Assembly: GCA_039944855.1 (NCBI GenBank)
Contig: JBDUXZ010000016.1
Span: 117,804-181,803, forward strand
DNA length: 64,000 nucleotides
Origin: Rhodothermales bacterium
GTDB lineage: Bacteria; Bacteroidota; Rhodothermia; Rhodothermales; JANQRZ01
Direction of reading: 5' to 3'
Position numbers and translations under genes: made by a program
The notes under the pieces: generated by a model
Seen by the model: only the letters and a program-made list of their open reading frames with translations
The model's database searches: none
Told to the model about the DNA's origin: nothing
Part shown: piece after piece, positions 52,049-60,467 of the stretch
How positions within the stretch are numbered: position 1 is the first letter of the stretch
How the letters are laid out: each line of letters begins with the position of its first letter

Positions 52049-53128
52049 ATGATCCCCGAACAGACCCTCCGCGACATCAAGCTCCGCCACGCCGAGATCG
52101 AGCAACTCATGGCGCAGCCGGAGGTCGCTACGGACTCGTCGCAGATGGAGAGCCTCGGCCGCGAGCACGCCGAACTGACGAGCATCGTCGCGTTGATCGA
52201 TCGGTTCGCATCGCTTCAGCAGGAGCGGGACGACCTCGAGGGGATGGTGAAGAGCGAGACGGGGGAGATGGCCGAGCTCGCGGAGCTAGAGCTCGAAGGC
52301 GTCGAAGAGCGGCTGCCGAAGGTGGAGGAGGAACTCCGCCTCGCCCTCATCCCGAAGGACCCCGAGGACTCGAAAGACGCCATCCTCGAAATCCGCGCGG
52401 GCACTGGCGGCGACGAGGCCAGCCTCTTCACTGGCGACCTCTTCCGGCTCTACACCCGCTTCGCCGAGCGTCGCGGCTGGCGCGTCGAGGTGATGGACGC
52501 GACCGAAGGTGCGCAGGGCGGCTATAAGGACGTCACGCTCTCGCTCAAAGGCCCCGACGTATTCGGCACGATGAAGTGGGAGAGCGGGGTCCACCGCGTC
52601 CAGCGCGTGCCCGCCACCGAGAGCCAGGGCCGCATCCACACGAGCGCCGCCACCGTCGCCGTCCTCCCCGAAGCGGAGGAGGTGGATGTGACCGTCCACG
52701 CGAACGACCTCGAAATCGACGTGTATCGCTCCTCCGGTCCCGGCGGGCAGAGCGTGAACACGACCGACTCCGCCGTCCGCATCACCCACAAGCCGACGGG
52801 CCTTGTGGTGACGTGCCAGGACGAGAAGAGCCAGCACAAAAACAAGGACAAGGCGATGCGCGTCCTCCGCAGCCGCCTCTACCAGCTCGAGCTCGACAAG
52901 ATCAACTCGGCGCGGAGCGAGCAGCGCCGCGCCCTCGTCGGCACCGGGGACCGCTCGGAGAAGATCCGCACGTACAACTACCCCCAGAGCCGCGTCACCG
53001 ACCACCGGCTCACGGGCGACGACAAGAACCACCAGCTCGCGGGCGTGCTCGACGGCGACCTCGACCCAATCATCTCGGCGCTGCGGATGGCCGACAACGC
53101 CGAGCGCCTGAGCGGGCTGGAGGGTTAG
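52049..53128 (+). CDS. prfA: Peptide chain release factor 1
   Basis: A 359-residue release factor that recognises UAA and UAG. The GGQ motif is in SSGPGGQSVNTTDSAVRITH and the RF1-type tripeptide region is in the MKWESGVHRVQRVPATESQGRIHTSAATVAVLPE segment. The N-terminal helices (IKLRHAEIEQLM, AELTSIVALIDRF) and the conserved RAGTGGDEASLFTGDLFRLY are normal. The ATG at 52049 is chosen; the frame is open far upstream but in an unrelated composition. It lies between glmS and the AT-rich orphan gene. Confidence 0.97.
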   Translation: MIPEQTLRDIKLRHAEIEQLMAQPEVATDSSQMESLGREHAELTSIVALIDRFASLQQERDDLEGMVKSETGEMAELAELELEGVEERLPKVEEELRLALIPKDPEDSKDAILEIRAGTGGDEASLFTGDLFRLYTRFAERRGWRVEVMDATEGAQGGYKDVTLSLKGPDVFGTMKWESGVHRVQRVPATESQGRIHTSAATVAVLPEAEEVDVTVHANDLEIDVYRSSGPGGQSVNTTDSAVRITHKPTGLVVTCQDEKSQHKNKDKAMRVLRSRLYQLELDKINSARSEQRRALVGTGDRSEKIRTYNYPQSRVTDHRLTGDDKNHQLAGVLDGDLDPIISALRMADNAERLSGLEG

Positions 53129-53133
53129 ATGAA

Positions 53134-53850
53134 ATGGAAGAGCAGACCTTGAATCCTCAGAAGCTGGACAAGTGGCACCGATGGATGGGTAATGCCAACA
53201 TTGATGGTTCAATCGAAAGTGAATTGACCAACCTAGCGGTAGTTCGTCTAGTGTTCAGTGGAGTCAAGGAAATGGTTCAGAGCAACAAGAAGGTTCAGCG
53301 TCATAGCGCCTTCCATAGTGTTTTTGCGGCGAACTATGCTCATTCTGTTCTGATGTACATCCGTCGACAAGTCAGGAGACATAGGGACAGTATTTCATTG
53401 ATTGGTCTACTCGACGACTTGCTTGAGAATGCGGAGAGTATATCACGGGATTACCACGTTGGGTTTTACACACGCGACATTACTCGCCCTTCCCTTCTTG
53501 AGCATAAAAACAGAGTCGGCAATGGCACCTTCGATAGGTACTTCGCTGGAGAAGCTGGCAATCATTTGTGCTCTGGTATAGTCGCAGCGGACATAGCAAT
53601 ACTCGAAGGCGTCTTCGAACACAGCTCCAGCTTCGCAGATCGTCGTATTGCACACCTTGATAAACGCTCTCCTGATACCATTCCTACGTTCGGGGAGCTA
53701 GAATATTGGTGTGACACCTTGAACGAGACGTATTGGAAGTACCATCTATTGCTGACTGCAGCCGATCTCCAAATCACACCAATATTGAATCATAACTGGA
53801 AGGAGATTTTCCAACATGCATGGATTGCAGATGAGGAAGGCAATAGCTAG
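53134..53850 (+). CDS. AT-rich orphan protein, possibly HEPN/AbiU2-like
   Basis: A 238-residue, mainly helical protein of clearly lower GC than everything around it (a 60-base sample has 28 G/C, against roughly two thirds nearby) and with different codon use. It begins five bases after the prfA stop. The segment YAHSVLMYIRRQVRRHRDSISLIGLLDDLLENAESISRDYHV, followed by LNETYWKYHLLLTAAD, recalls helical HEPN-type proteins of abortive-infection families (AbiU2-like), but the link is by impression only. HEPN RxxxxH motifs are not certain. The gene is complete. It looks like a horizontally acquired insertion between two housekeeping operons. Confidence 0.7.
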   Translation: MEEQTLNPQKLDKWHRWMGNANIDGSIESELTNLAVVRLVFSGVKEMVQSNKKVQRHSAFHSVFAANYAHSVLMYIRRQVRRHRDSISLIGLLDDLLENAESISRDYHVGFYTRDITRPSLLEHKNRVGNGTFDRYFAGEAGNHLCSGIVAADIAILEGVFEHSSSFADRRIAHLDKRSPDTIPTFGELEYWCDTLNETYWKYHLLLTAADLQITPILNHNWKEIFQHAWIADEEGNS

Positions 53851-54019
53851 GCGGTCTTAGTCGAGATGACAAGGCGGCGCTTGGATGAAAGGCAACCCAT
53901 CAACAATTAACAATTCCCGCCTCCGGCTCCGGCTTACCTTTCAGGCTCTTTACTCGCCCTGCCCCCGGCGTATCGACCGTGGGCATACGGCATTCACCGT
54001 ATTCCAGAGGGAACCCCTT

Positions 54020-54400
54020 ATGGCAACGAACGACCGGGCCATGTACGAGCTGATGTACGTGGTCAATACCGTGCTCAACGACGAGCAGATCAAGGACATC
54101 GTCGACCGCGTCACCGCGTTCATCCGTGAGAACGGCGGCGATATCATGGAAGTCGATGACCGGGGGAGCCAGCGGCTCGCCTACCCCATCGAGAAGAAGC
54201 GCAACGGGCACTACGTCGTCGCGTATTTCCGCGCCGAGGGCTCGTTCATCGCCCGCTTCGAGCGCGCGCTCCGCATCAACGACGACATCCTGCGCCACAT
54301 CATCCTGCGCTACGACGCCAAGATGGAGCGGCACTACGACAAGCAGAAGAGCCAGCCCGCCGAAGCCGCTGAGGCTCCCGAGGCCGAGGCCGCCGCGTAA
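54020..54400 (+). CDS. rpsF: Small-subunit ribosomal protein bS6
   Basis: A 126-residue S6 with [91 protein letters not shown] and an Ala/Glu-rich tail of about 20 residues. The ATG at 54020 is used; the first in-frame start, at 53885, is too long. It is first of rpsF-rpsR-rplI, with the typical order. Confidence 0.96.
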   Translation: MATNDRAMYELMYVVNTVLNDEQIKDIVDRVTAFIRENGGDIMEVDDRGSQRLAYPIEKKRNGHYVVAYFRAEGSFIARFERALRINDDILRHIILRYDAKMERHYDKQKSQPAEAAEAPEAEAAA

Positions 54401-54453
54401 CCCTTCTTCTCCCGCCGCGAGCACGCTTGTGCCCCGCGCAGACCCTACCGATC

Positions 54454-54732
54454 ATGGCAAGAAACGACCGTAAGAAGCAGAACGAACCCATCGCCCGCGC
54501 CGCCGTCCCCGGCGCCAAGAGCCGCCCGGTGTGCCCCTTCCAGTCCGCTGGCATTGAGTACATCGACTACAAGGAGACCGAGACGCTCAAGCGCTACCTC
54601 AACGAGCAGGGCAAGCTGCTCCCGCGGCGCGTCACCGGCGTCTCGGCGAAGTCGCAGCGCCAGCTCACGACCGCCGTCAAGCGGGCGCGCCATATGGCGC
54701 TGCTGCCCTTCGTCGCGGAAAACATTAAATAA
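54454..54732 (+). CDS. rpsR: Small-subunit ribosomal protein bS18
   Basis: A 92-residue S18 with [62 protein letters not shown], all as expected. The start [11 protein letters not shown] at 54454 is preferred to an ATG 27 bases upstream. It binds 16S rRNA together with S6. One Cys remains, so zinc binding is not expected. Confidence 0.96.
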   Translation: MARNDRKKQNEPIARAAVPGAKSRPVCPFQSAGIEYIDYKETETLKRYLNEQGKLLPRRVTGVSAKSQRQLTTAVKRARHMALLPFVAENIK

Positions 54733-54790
54733 GTTTGAGGTCGTGGGTTATGGGTTCGGAGTGATCCGCTCAGGACCCATAACCCCAAAC
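54733..54790 (+). promoter_or_regulatory. Long hairpin between rpsR and rplI
   Basis: GGGTTATGGGT (54745-54755) pairs perfectly with ACCCATAACCC (54775-54785) with a 19-base loop, and GTTTG (54733-54737) can pair with CAAAC (54786-54790) at the base. No T-run follows, so it may be a processing, attenuation or translational control element inside the r-protein operon. Confidence 0.5.
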
Positions 54791-54804
54791 CCACTACCGA
54801 AACC

Positions 54805-55266
54805 ATGAACGTTATTCTCACGCAGGACGTCGAAAACCTCGGGCAGAAGGGCACCGTCGTCTCCGTCAAGGGCGGATACGGGCGCAACTTCCTCATCCCG
54901 CGCGGCTTCGCCGTCGTCGCCAACTCCTCGAACGTGAAGCGCTACGAGGAGGAGACGCGCCAGCAGTCGCTCAAGCTCGACGCCGCCCGCAAAGACGCCG
55001 AGGCCCTCGCCAAGCGCGTCGACGCCATGGAGATCGTACTCCAGGCCCCGGTGGGCGAAGAGGACCGCATCTTCGGCACGATCACGACGCAGCAGATCGC
55101 CGAGGCCCTCGCTAAGAACGGCATCGAGGTGGACCGCCGCAAGATCTCGCTCGACTCCGACATCCGGACGACGGGCGACTACACGGCGACCGTCAAGCTC
55201 CACCCCGAGCACAGCGGCACGCTCAAGGTGCAGGTCGTGCCCGAGTCGCTGACGGAGTCGCTCTAG
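54805..55266 (+). CDS. rplI: Large-subunit ribosomal protein bL9
   Basis: A 153-residue L9: the N-domain MNVILTQDVENLGQKGTVVSVKGGYGRNFLIPRGFAVVA, the long connecting helix rich in charged residues, and the C-domain EEDRIFGTITTQQIAEALAKNGIEVDRRKI...TGDYTATVKLHPE. Complete and normal. It is last in the operon and followed by a terminator. Confidence 0.97.
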   Translation: MNVILTQDVENLGQKGTVVSVKGGYGRNFLIPRGFAVVANSSNVKRYEEETRQQSLKLDAARKDAEALAKRVDAMEIVLQAPVGEEDRIFGTITTQQIAEALAKNGIEVDRRKISLDSDIRTTGDYTATVKLHPEHSGTLKVQVVPESLTESL

Positions 55267-55333
55267 CAGCGGCGGCCGACGCGGTGCCATTTTAGCCGGC
55301 CCGCGTCCCGGCCGATCCTTCACGCAACACCCC

Positions 55334-55386
55334 CAGCGGGGCGTTCGTTGTTCCGGTGTGCCGGGGCCGAGCGCCCCGCTGTTTTT
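55334..55386 (+). terminator. Rho-independent terminator after the r-protein operon
   Basis: CAGCGGGGCG (55334-55343) pairs with CGCCCCGCTG (55372-55381), with a nested CCGG/CCGG hairpin in the loop, followed by TTTTTG. Confidence 0.85.
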
Positions 55387-55448
55387 GTACGTGGGGCGCG
55401 TGCCGACGGCCCCGGCCGCTGAGTCTGCTCCCCGAGCTATCTTATTCC

Positions 55449-57473
55449 ATGCGATTCTTCCTCGCCCTCTTCTTCGCCGTACTCATCGCGCCAGGCATGG
55501 CGTTGGGCCAGATCCCGGACGCCGACCCCGTCGTGTGGAGGGCGGGGGCGCAGCCGGTGAGCGCGGAGCCGGGCGGGACCGTGATCTTCACCCTCACCGG
55601 GGAGATCGGGCCGGGGTGGCGGATGTACGCCACGGACTCGCCCATCGGCAAGCCGCTCTCGGTCCGGTTTGAGGATGCCACCGGGTTGACGCCGCTCGGG
55701 CCGATTCAGCAGGAGCAGCCACGCGAGGGGTACGACGAGACGCTCGGGCGCGACTACACCTATTTCTCCGACCGCGTCCAGCTCTCACGTACCTATCGGG
55801 TGGCGGCGAACGCGGCGGCCGGTCATGCGCCCATCGCCGGGGCCGTCACGTACATGGTGTGCAACGACGAGATCTGCCTGCCGCCGACGCAGGCGTCCTT
55901 CGTTTCCAACGTCCGCATCCGCCCCGGGGCCACCCCACAGCCCGCAGCGCCGCCGCCCGCAGTCGAACCCTCCGCCCCCTCCGAAACCATTGCTGATCCC
56001 GCGTTGAGCGCCGCGACGGCCGAAGTGGAGCCCGCCGACTCCGTGGCGACGGCCGACGTTCCTGCAACGCTCGACGCCGAGCCGCCGGTGGAGACCCTTG
56101 GTGAAGAAGAGGAGGGCGGGCTGTGGGGGTTCCTGCTGCTCGCCGTCGGCGCGGGGCTCGTCGCCCTCCTGACCCCGTGCGTCTTCCCGATGATCCCGCT
56201 CACCGTCTCGTACTTCCTCCACCACGCGGGCGACCGGCGGAAGGCGGCGCGGATGGCTGGCGTCTACGGCCTCTCGATCGTCGGGCTCTTTACCGGGCTC
56301 GGCGTGGCGATGGCGCTCCTCGTCGGCGCGGCGGGGCCGCAGCTCATCGCGGCGAACCCCTTCGTGAACCTGTTCATCGGGCTCGTGCTCGTCGTCTTCG
56401 GGTTCTCGCTCCTCGGGTTCTACGAGCTGCGGATGCCGACGGCGTGGCTGAACTACTTCAACCGGCAGGGCGATGAGCGCGGCGGGGTCGTCGGCGTCGT
56501 GTTCATGGGGCTGACGCTCGTGCTCGTGTCGTTCTCGTGCACGGTGCCGTTCGTCGGCGGCCTCCTCGCGGCGGCGTCGCGTGGCGGATGGGCGTACCCG
56601 GTGCTCGGGATGGTCGTGTTCTCGAGTGTGTTCGCGCTGCCGTTCGTCCTCTTCGCCGTCTTCCCGAACGCGCTGCGCCGGCTGCCGAAGTCGGGTTCGT
56701 GGATGGGCGCGCTGAAGGGCGTCCTCGGCTTCATCGAGATCGCGGCGGCGCTGAAGTTCCTCTCCAACGCCGATCTCGTGTGGGGGACGGGCCTGCTTCC
56801 GCGCCCGCTCGCCGTCGCCCTCATCATCGTGATCTTCGCGCTCGCCGGGCTCTACCTCCTGCGCAAGCTGCCGCTCGGCGAGACCGCGTTCACCGCGCAG
56901 CCGGAGGGGATCGGCGGGCTCCGCCTGCTGACGGCGATCGTCTTTTTCGGCCTCGCGTTCTACTTCGTGCCCGGCCTGCTCGGCGCGCCGCTCGGCGGGT
57001 TCGATGCGTTCCTTCCTCCGCGCCGGGCGACGGACGTGAGTCTCCTCGCGGGGATGCAGTTCGACTCGCCGGAGCGGCGGGGCGAGCTCGCGTGGCATCA
57101 GAGCCGGGCCTCGGCCTTCGAGGAGGCGCAGCGCACGGGCCGCCCCGTGCTCATCGACTTCACGGGCTACACCTGCACGAACTGCCGCCACATGGAGGCG
57201 ACGGTCCTCTCGAAGCCGGAGATCGCCGAGCGGATCGACCGCCACTTCGTCCCGCTCCAGCTCTGGACCGACGACGCCGAGACCGGCCCCGCGCTCCAGC
57301 GTTACCAGCTCGAACTGACCGGCCGCATCGCCCTCCCGACGTACGCCGTCGTACACCCCGACGGCCGCCTCCTCACTCAGCTCAGCGGCGTTACCTCGCA
57401 GGAGCGCTACGCCGCCTTCCTCGACGCTGCCACCGCCGCCTTCGAGCAGGCCGACGCCCTCGCGGCACGATAG
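55449..57473 (+). CDS. dsbD: Thiol:disulfide interchange protein DsbD
   Basis: A 674-residue reductase that carries electrons from cytoplasmic thioredoxin to the periplasm. The signal peptide is FFLALFFAVLIAPGMALG. The alpha domain has the Cys pair in MVCNDEICLPP. An Ala/Pro linker follows, then a membrane domain of eight helices with the redox Cys in LLTPCVFPMIPLTV and VSFSCTVPFVGG. The gamma domain is thioredoxin-like, with CTNC in DFTGYTCTNCRHMEATVLSKPE. TATCTT at 55438-55443 is only five bases before the ATG, so if it is a -10 the mRNA would be almost leaderless. Confidence 0.93.
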   Translation: MRFFLALFFAVLIAPGMALGQIPDADPVVWRAGAQPVSAEPGGTVIFTLTGEIGPGWRMYATDSPIGKPLSVRFEDATGLTPLGPIQQEQPREGYDETLGRDYTYFSDRVQLSRTYRVAANAAAGHAPIAGAVTYMVCNDEICLPPTQASFVSNVRIRPGATPQPAAPPPAVEPSAPSETIADPALSAATAEVEPADSVATADVPATLDAEPPVETLGEEEEGGLWGFLLLAVGAGLVALLTPCVFPMIPLTVSYFLHHAGDRRKAARMAGVYGLSIVGLFTGLGVAMALLVGAAGPQLIAANPFVNLFIGLVLVVFGFSLLGFYELRMPTAWLNYFNRQGDERGGVVGVVFMGLTLVLVSFSCTVPFVGGLLAAASRGGWAYPVLGMVVFSSVFALPFVLFAVFPNALRRLPKSGSWMGALKGVLGFIEIAAALKFLSNADLVWGTGLLPRPLAVALIIVIFALAGLYLLRKLPLGETAFTAQPEGIGGLRLLTAIVFFGLAFYFVPGLLGAPLGGFDAFLPPRRATDVSLLAGMQFDSPERRGELAWHQSRASAFEEAQRTGRPVLIDFTGYTCTNCRHMEATVLSKPEIAERIDRHFVPLQLWTDDAETGPALQRYQLELTGRIALPTYAVVHPDGRLLTQLSGVTSQERYAAFLDAATAAFEQADALAAR

Positions 57474-57617
57474 CGCTCCGTCGAACACCGCTTCCGTCTG
57501 CGTCCTCCAGGTCGGGAGTGGACGGTGAAACGTCGCGGTGGCAGTTTACTATCGGGCGCGTTATGTTGGGCGCATTCTGCTCCCTCTGTCTAATTCCGCC
57601 CGGTCGGCGGTGACCCT

Positions 57618-58121
57618 ATGCCCATCGTTCTGCTCCGCTCTGTCCTTCTCGTCACGCTTGCCCTCGCGCTCGGCGCGTGTGACCGCAGCGACCTCGGCGA
57701 CGACGGCCCCCCGATCCCGTCCATGCCGAGTCCGCCCGTTGCGGCGAGCACCTGCTCGGCCTTCGTCGACGGCGTGCGGTTCAGCGCGGCCACGGCGAGT
57801 GCGAGCGCGGATCCGAGCGGCACGCTCGGCTTCTCCTGCGGGAGCGGCGCCGGCGGATTCCTCTTCAGCTTGCAGCCCGAAAGCGAGGGCGCCACTACGC
57901 TGCCCCTCGGCGTGCCGGGCAACCGGGCGCAGTACCGCGTCGGCGAGGACGTGACGGTCACGGTCGGTCTCCCCGGCGGCGAAGAGGTGGGGGAGGTGCG
58001 GCTGACGTCGTACACGTCCAGCCGGATCGTGGGGACGTTCCGATTCAACGCGCCCGGCTTCAGCCAAGGCGACCCGCTCATCCGCGTGACGGGCGGGGTG
58101 TTCAACATCGCGGTCAACTAA
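57618..58121 (+). CDS. Lipoprotein, possibly DUF6252-like
   Basis: A 167-residue lipoprotein with signal LLRSVLLVTLALALGAC and lipobox LGAC (Cys21). The mature part has an Asp/Pro-rich start and a beta-sandwich with FVDGVRFSA, TLGFSCGSGAGGFLFSLQPE, YRVGEDVTVTVGLPGGEEVGEVRLTSYTSSRIVGTFRFNAPG and a final VTGGVFNIAV. The make-up matches small DUF6252-type lipoproteins of Bacteroidota. The function is unknown. It lies alone between dsbD and the GNAT genes. Confidence 0.7.
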   Translation: MPIVLLRSVLLVTLALALGACDRSDLGDDGPPIPSMPSPPVAASTCSAFVDGVRFSAATASASADPSGTLGFSCGSGAGGFLFSLQPESEGATTLPLGVPGNRAQYRVGEDVTVTVGLPGGEEVGEVRLTSYTSSRIVGTFRFNAPGFSQGDPLIRVTGGVFNIAVN

Positions 58122-58182
58122 ACGCTCCCGCTACCTGCCGTCCCTCGCTGGGGGCGACGGCGGGCGCGGGACCCCGCTGCCC

Positions 58183-58641
58183 ATGACGATCCGACTGGTC
58201 CGGCCCGACGACCACGCCGCGTGGCTCCAGATGCGCCGCGCGCTCTGGCCCGACTGCGCCGACGAGATGCACGCCCTTGAGATCGAACTGTATCACCGCC
58301 AGCCAGACGACGTAGCCGTGTTCGTCGTGGACCCCGGCGGACCGACGCTGGGCGGGTTTATCGAAGTGTCGGTCCGGGCTCGGGTGGACGGGGCGACGTC
58401 GGATCGGGTCGGCTACGTCGAGGGGTGGTACGTCGCGCCCGAACTGCGCGGGCAGGGTGTGGGGCAGCGGCTGATGGCGGCGGCCGAGCGCTGGACCGTC
58501 GAGCGCGGGCTGACTGAACTCGGCAGCGACGTGGAACTCGACAACGAGGGGAGCCTGCGGGCGCACGAGGCGCTCGGGTTCGAGGAGACGTTCCGGCTCG
58601 TGCATTTCCTCAAGCGCGTCGGGCCGGAGCCGCGATCGTGA
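58183..58641 (+). CDS. GNAT acetyltransferase, aminoglycoside 6'-N-acetyltransferase-like
   Basis: A 152-residue acetyltransferase. It matches the chromosomal AAC(6')-I family in several places: MTIRLVRPDDHAAWLQMRRALWP, FIEVSVR, VGYVEGWYVAPELRGQGVGQRLMAAAERW (CoA-binding RGQGVG) and ELDNEGSLRAHEALGFEETFRLVHFLKR. In known enzymes this family acetylates aminoglycosides, but many chromosomal members have other natural substrates, so a resistance role is not proved. The stop overlaps the GTG of the next GNAT gene (GTGA), so the two are coupled. Confidence 0.82.
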   Translation: MTIRLVRPDDHAAWLQMRRALWPDCADEMHALEIELYHRQPDDVAVFVVDPGGPTLGGFIEVSVRARVDGATSDRVGYVEGWYVAPELRGQGVGQRLMAAAERWTVERGLTELGSDVELDNEGSLRAHEALGFEETFRLVHFLKRVGPEPRS

Positions 58642-59114
58642 CGGACGAGCGGAAAGCGCGGGGATTCGGGACGTACCGCGAGGCGACGGCGAACGACCTG
58701 CCGGTGCTCGCCGCGCTCGACCGGGACGTGTTCGGGCACGAGGCCTACCCGCCGTTCTTCTTCCGTCAGGCGCTCGACCTGTGGGGGCCGACCTTTCTCG
58801 TCGCAGAGACCGAGGCGCGGCCGGTGGCGGGCTACGCTCTCTCCGCTCCATCGGCATGCGACGGCGAAGCCTGCATCCTCTCGATGGCCACGCACCCGAG
58901 CTGCCGAGGACAGGGCCTCGCCACGGGCCTGCTCGGTGCGCTGCTCGACCGTCTCGATGCGGCGGGGACGGAGGTGGTGTGGCTCACCGTGCATCCTCAG
59001 AACGCCGGGGCGGTTCACCTCTACCGGGGAGCCGGGTTCGTCGCGGTTGCGGAGGAGGCCGCGTACTTTGGCCCCGGCGAGCCGCGCGTGCGCATGGAGC
59101 GCCGCCTCGGCTGA
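58638..59114 (+). CDS. GNAT-family N-acetyltransferase
   Basis: A 158-residue acetyltransferase starting at GTG, overlapping the previous stop by three bases. The CoA-binding core is ACILSMATHPSCRGQGLATGLLGALLDRL (RGQGLA), followed by WLTVHPQNAGAVHLYRGAGFVAV. The layout resembles RimI-like protein N-acetyltransferases, but the substrate cannot be told. It is paired with the AAC(6')-like gene upstream. Confidence 0.82.
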   Translation: MTDERKARGFGTYREATANDLPVLAALDRDVFGHEAYPPFFFRQALDLWGPTFLVAETEARPVAGYALSAPSACDGEACILSMATHPSCRGQGLATGLLGALLDRLDAAGTEVVWLTVHPQNAGAVHLYRGAGFVAVAEEAAYFGPGEPRVRMERRLG

Positions 59115-59202
59115 GGGACGCGAGGGGGCGGCGAATAGGAGTGACGGGCGGCTGTGTATATTTCGGCTTCCCCTCTCCGCAGACCTTTCCGCCCCGCCCG
59201 CC

Positions 59203-60333
59203 ATGATGCAGCCCGCCGATCTCGCGTCCACCCCCGATGCCGCCGCCAAGCGGCTCCACAACTTCTCCGCCGGCCCCGGCACCCTCCCGCTCGCCGTGAT
59301 GGAGGAGGTCCGGGCCGAGTTGCCGGTCTTCGGCGATCTCGGCTCGTCGATCATGGAGGTCAGCCACCGCTCGGCGGCCTACACGAAGGTGGACGAGGAC
59401 GCGAAGCAGCACCTCCGCGACCTCCTCGGCCTCGGCGACGATTGGCACATCCTCTTCCTCCAGGGCGGCGCGTCGATGCAGTTCCACCAGGTCCCGCTCA
59501 ACTTCCTCCCCGACGGCGGCGTGGCGGACTACCTCGTCACCGGGTCGTGGGCGAAGAAGGCGCTCAAAGAGGCCGTCATCGTCGGCGGCACCCGCAATGC
59601 GAAGGGGCGCAGCGCCGCGTCCAGCGAAGACGCGCAGTTTACGTACATCCCGAAGCGCGCAGATTGGGACCTCGATCCCGAGGCGGCCTACCTCCACTAC
59701 ACGTCGAACAACACGATCTACGGCACGCAGTTCGCCGACGAGCCGGACGTGGATGTGCCGCTCGTGTGCGACGCTTCGTCCGACTTCCTCAGCCGCCCGA
59801 TGACGCTCGACCGCTACGGGCTGATCTACGCAGGCGCGCAGAAGAACATCGGCCCCGCCGGCGTTACCGTCGTCCTCATCAAAGACGACTTCCTCCAGCA
59901 GCGCCACAGTGGTCTGCCGACGATGCTCGACTACGGCACGCACGCGGCGAAGATGTTCAACACGCCGCCCGCCTTCGCCGTGTACATGGTCGAGAAGGTG
60001 CTCCGCTGGCTCAAGGACCTCGGCGGGCTCGACGCGATGGAGCAGCGGAACGACGCGAAAGCGGCGAGGCTCTACGGCGCGATCGACGCGACGGATTTTT
60101 ACCGGGGCACGGCGCGCGAGGACTCGCGCTCGAAGATGAACGTCACCTTCCGGCTCGCCGACGAGAACCTGGAGCCGGTCTTCGTCGAGGAGGCGAAGAA
60201 AGAAGGACTCGTCGCGCTGAAGGGTTACCGCACCGTCGGTGGCATCCGCGCGTCGATCTACAACGCGTGCGAGCCGGAGTCGGTCGAAGCGCTCGTGCAG
60301 TTCATGCAGGCGTTCGAGCACAAACACGGCTGA
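59203..60333 (+). CDS. serC: Phosphoserine aminotransferase
   Basis: A 376-residue PLP enzyme of serine synthesis. Family marks are HNFSAGPGTLPLAVMEEV, SIMEVSHRS, LFLQGGASMQFHQVPLNFL, YTSNNTIYGTQF, VCDASSDFLSRP and the PLP lysine in IYAGAQKNIGPAGVTVV. The C-terminal domain with KGYRTVGGIRASIYNACEPESVEALVQFM is complete. It starts at tandem ATGATG. TATATT at 59157-59162 lies 40 bases upstream. Confidence 0.96.
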   Translation: MMQPADLASTPDAAAKRLHNFSAGPGTLPLAVMEEVRAELPVFGDLGSSIMEVSHRSAAYTKVDEDAKQHLRDLLGLGDDWHILFLQGGASMQFHQVPLNFLPDGGVADYLVTGSWAKKALKEAVIVGGTRNAKGRSAASSEDAQFTYIPKRADWDLDPEAAYLHYTSNNTIYGTQFADEPDVDVPLVCDASSDFLSRPMTLDRYGLIYAGAQKNIGPAGVTVVLIKDDFLQQRHSGLPTMLDYGTHAAKMFNTPPAFAVYMVEKVLRWLKDLGGLDAMEQRNDAKAARLYGAIDATDFYRGTAREDSRSKMNVTFRLADENLEPVFVEEAKKEGLVALKGYRTVGGIRASIYNACEPESVEALVQFMQAFEHKHG

Positions 60334-60352
60334 GGAGGGATGGAGTAGCGGG

Positions 60353-60380
60353 GTAGGGGCGGCGCATACGTCGCCCCTAC
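60353..60380. repeat. 28-bp near-palindrome (GTAGGGGCG family)
   Basis: GTAGGGGCGGCGCA (60353-60366) and its mirror (60367-60380) pair with two wobble-type mismatches. The sequence is a slightly mutated form of the copy at 51996-52027. It lies 20 bases after the serC stop. Confidence 0.85.
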
Positions 60381-60467
60381 TCATGTGGAGGTCGGGCCGT
60401 TATCCGCCCGTTGCAGGATTGGTGGCTGCATCGTATCTATGCACAGGCCCACCAACCAATCCGAGCT

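Noticed and set aside
53851..54019. Possible S6:S18 leader motif upstream of rpsF
   Set aside because: A bulged CCG-type helix could not be drawn with confidence.
58638..59114. Naming the second GNAT gene rimI
   Set aside because: The CoA-binding motif is clear, but RimI-specific features and a tsaB/tsaD neighbour are missing.
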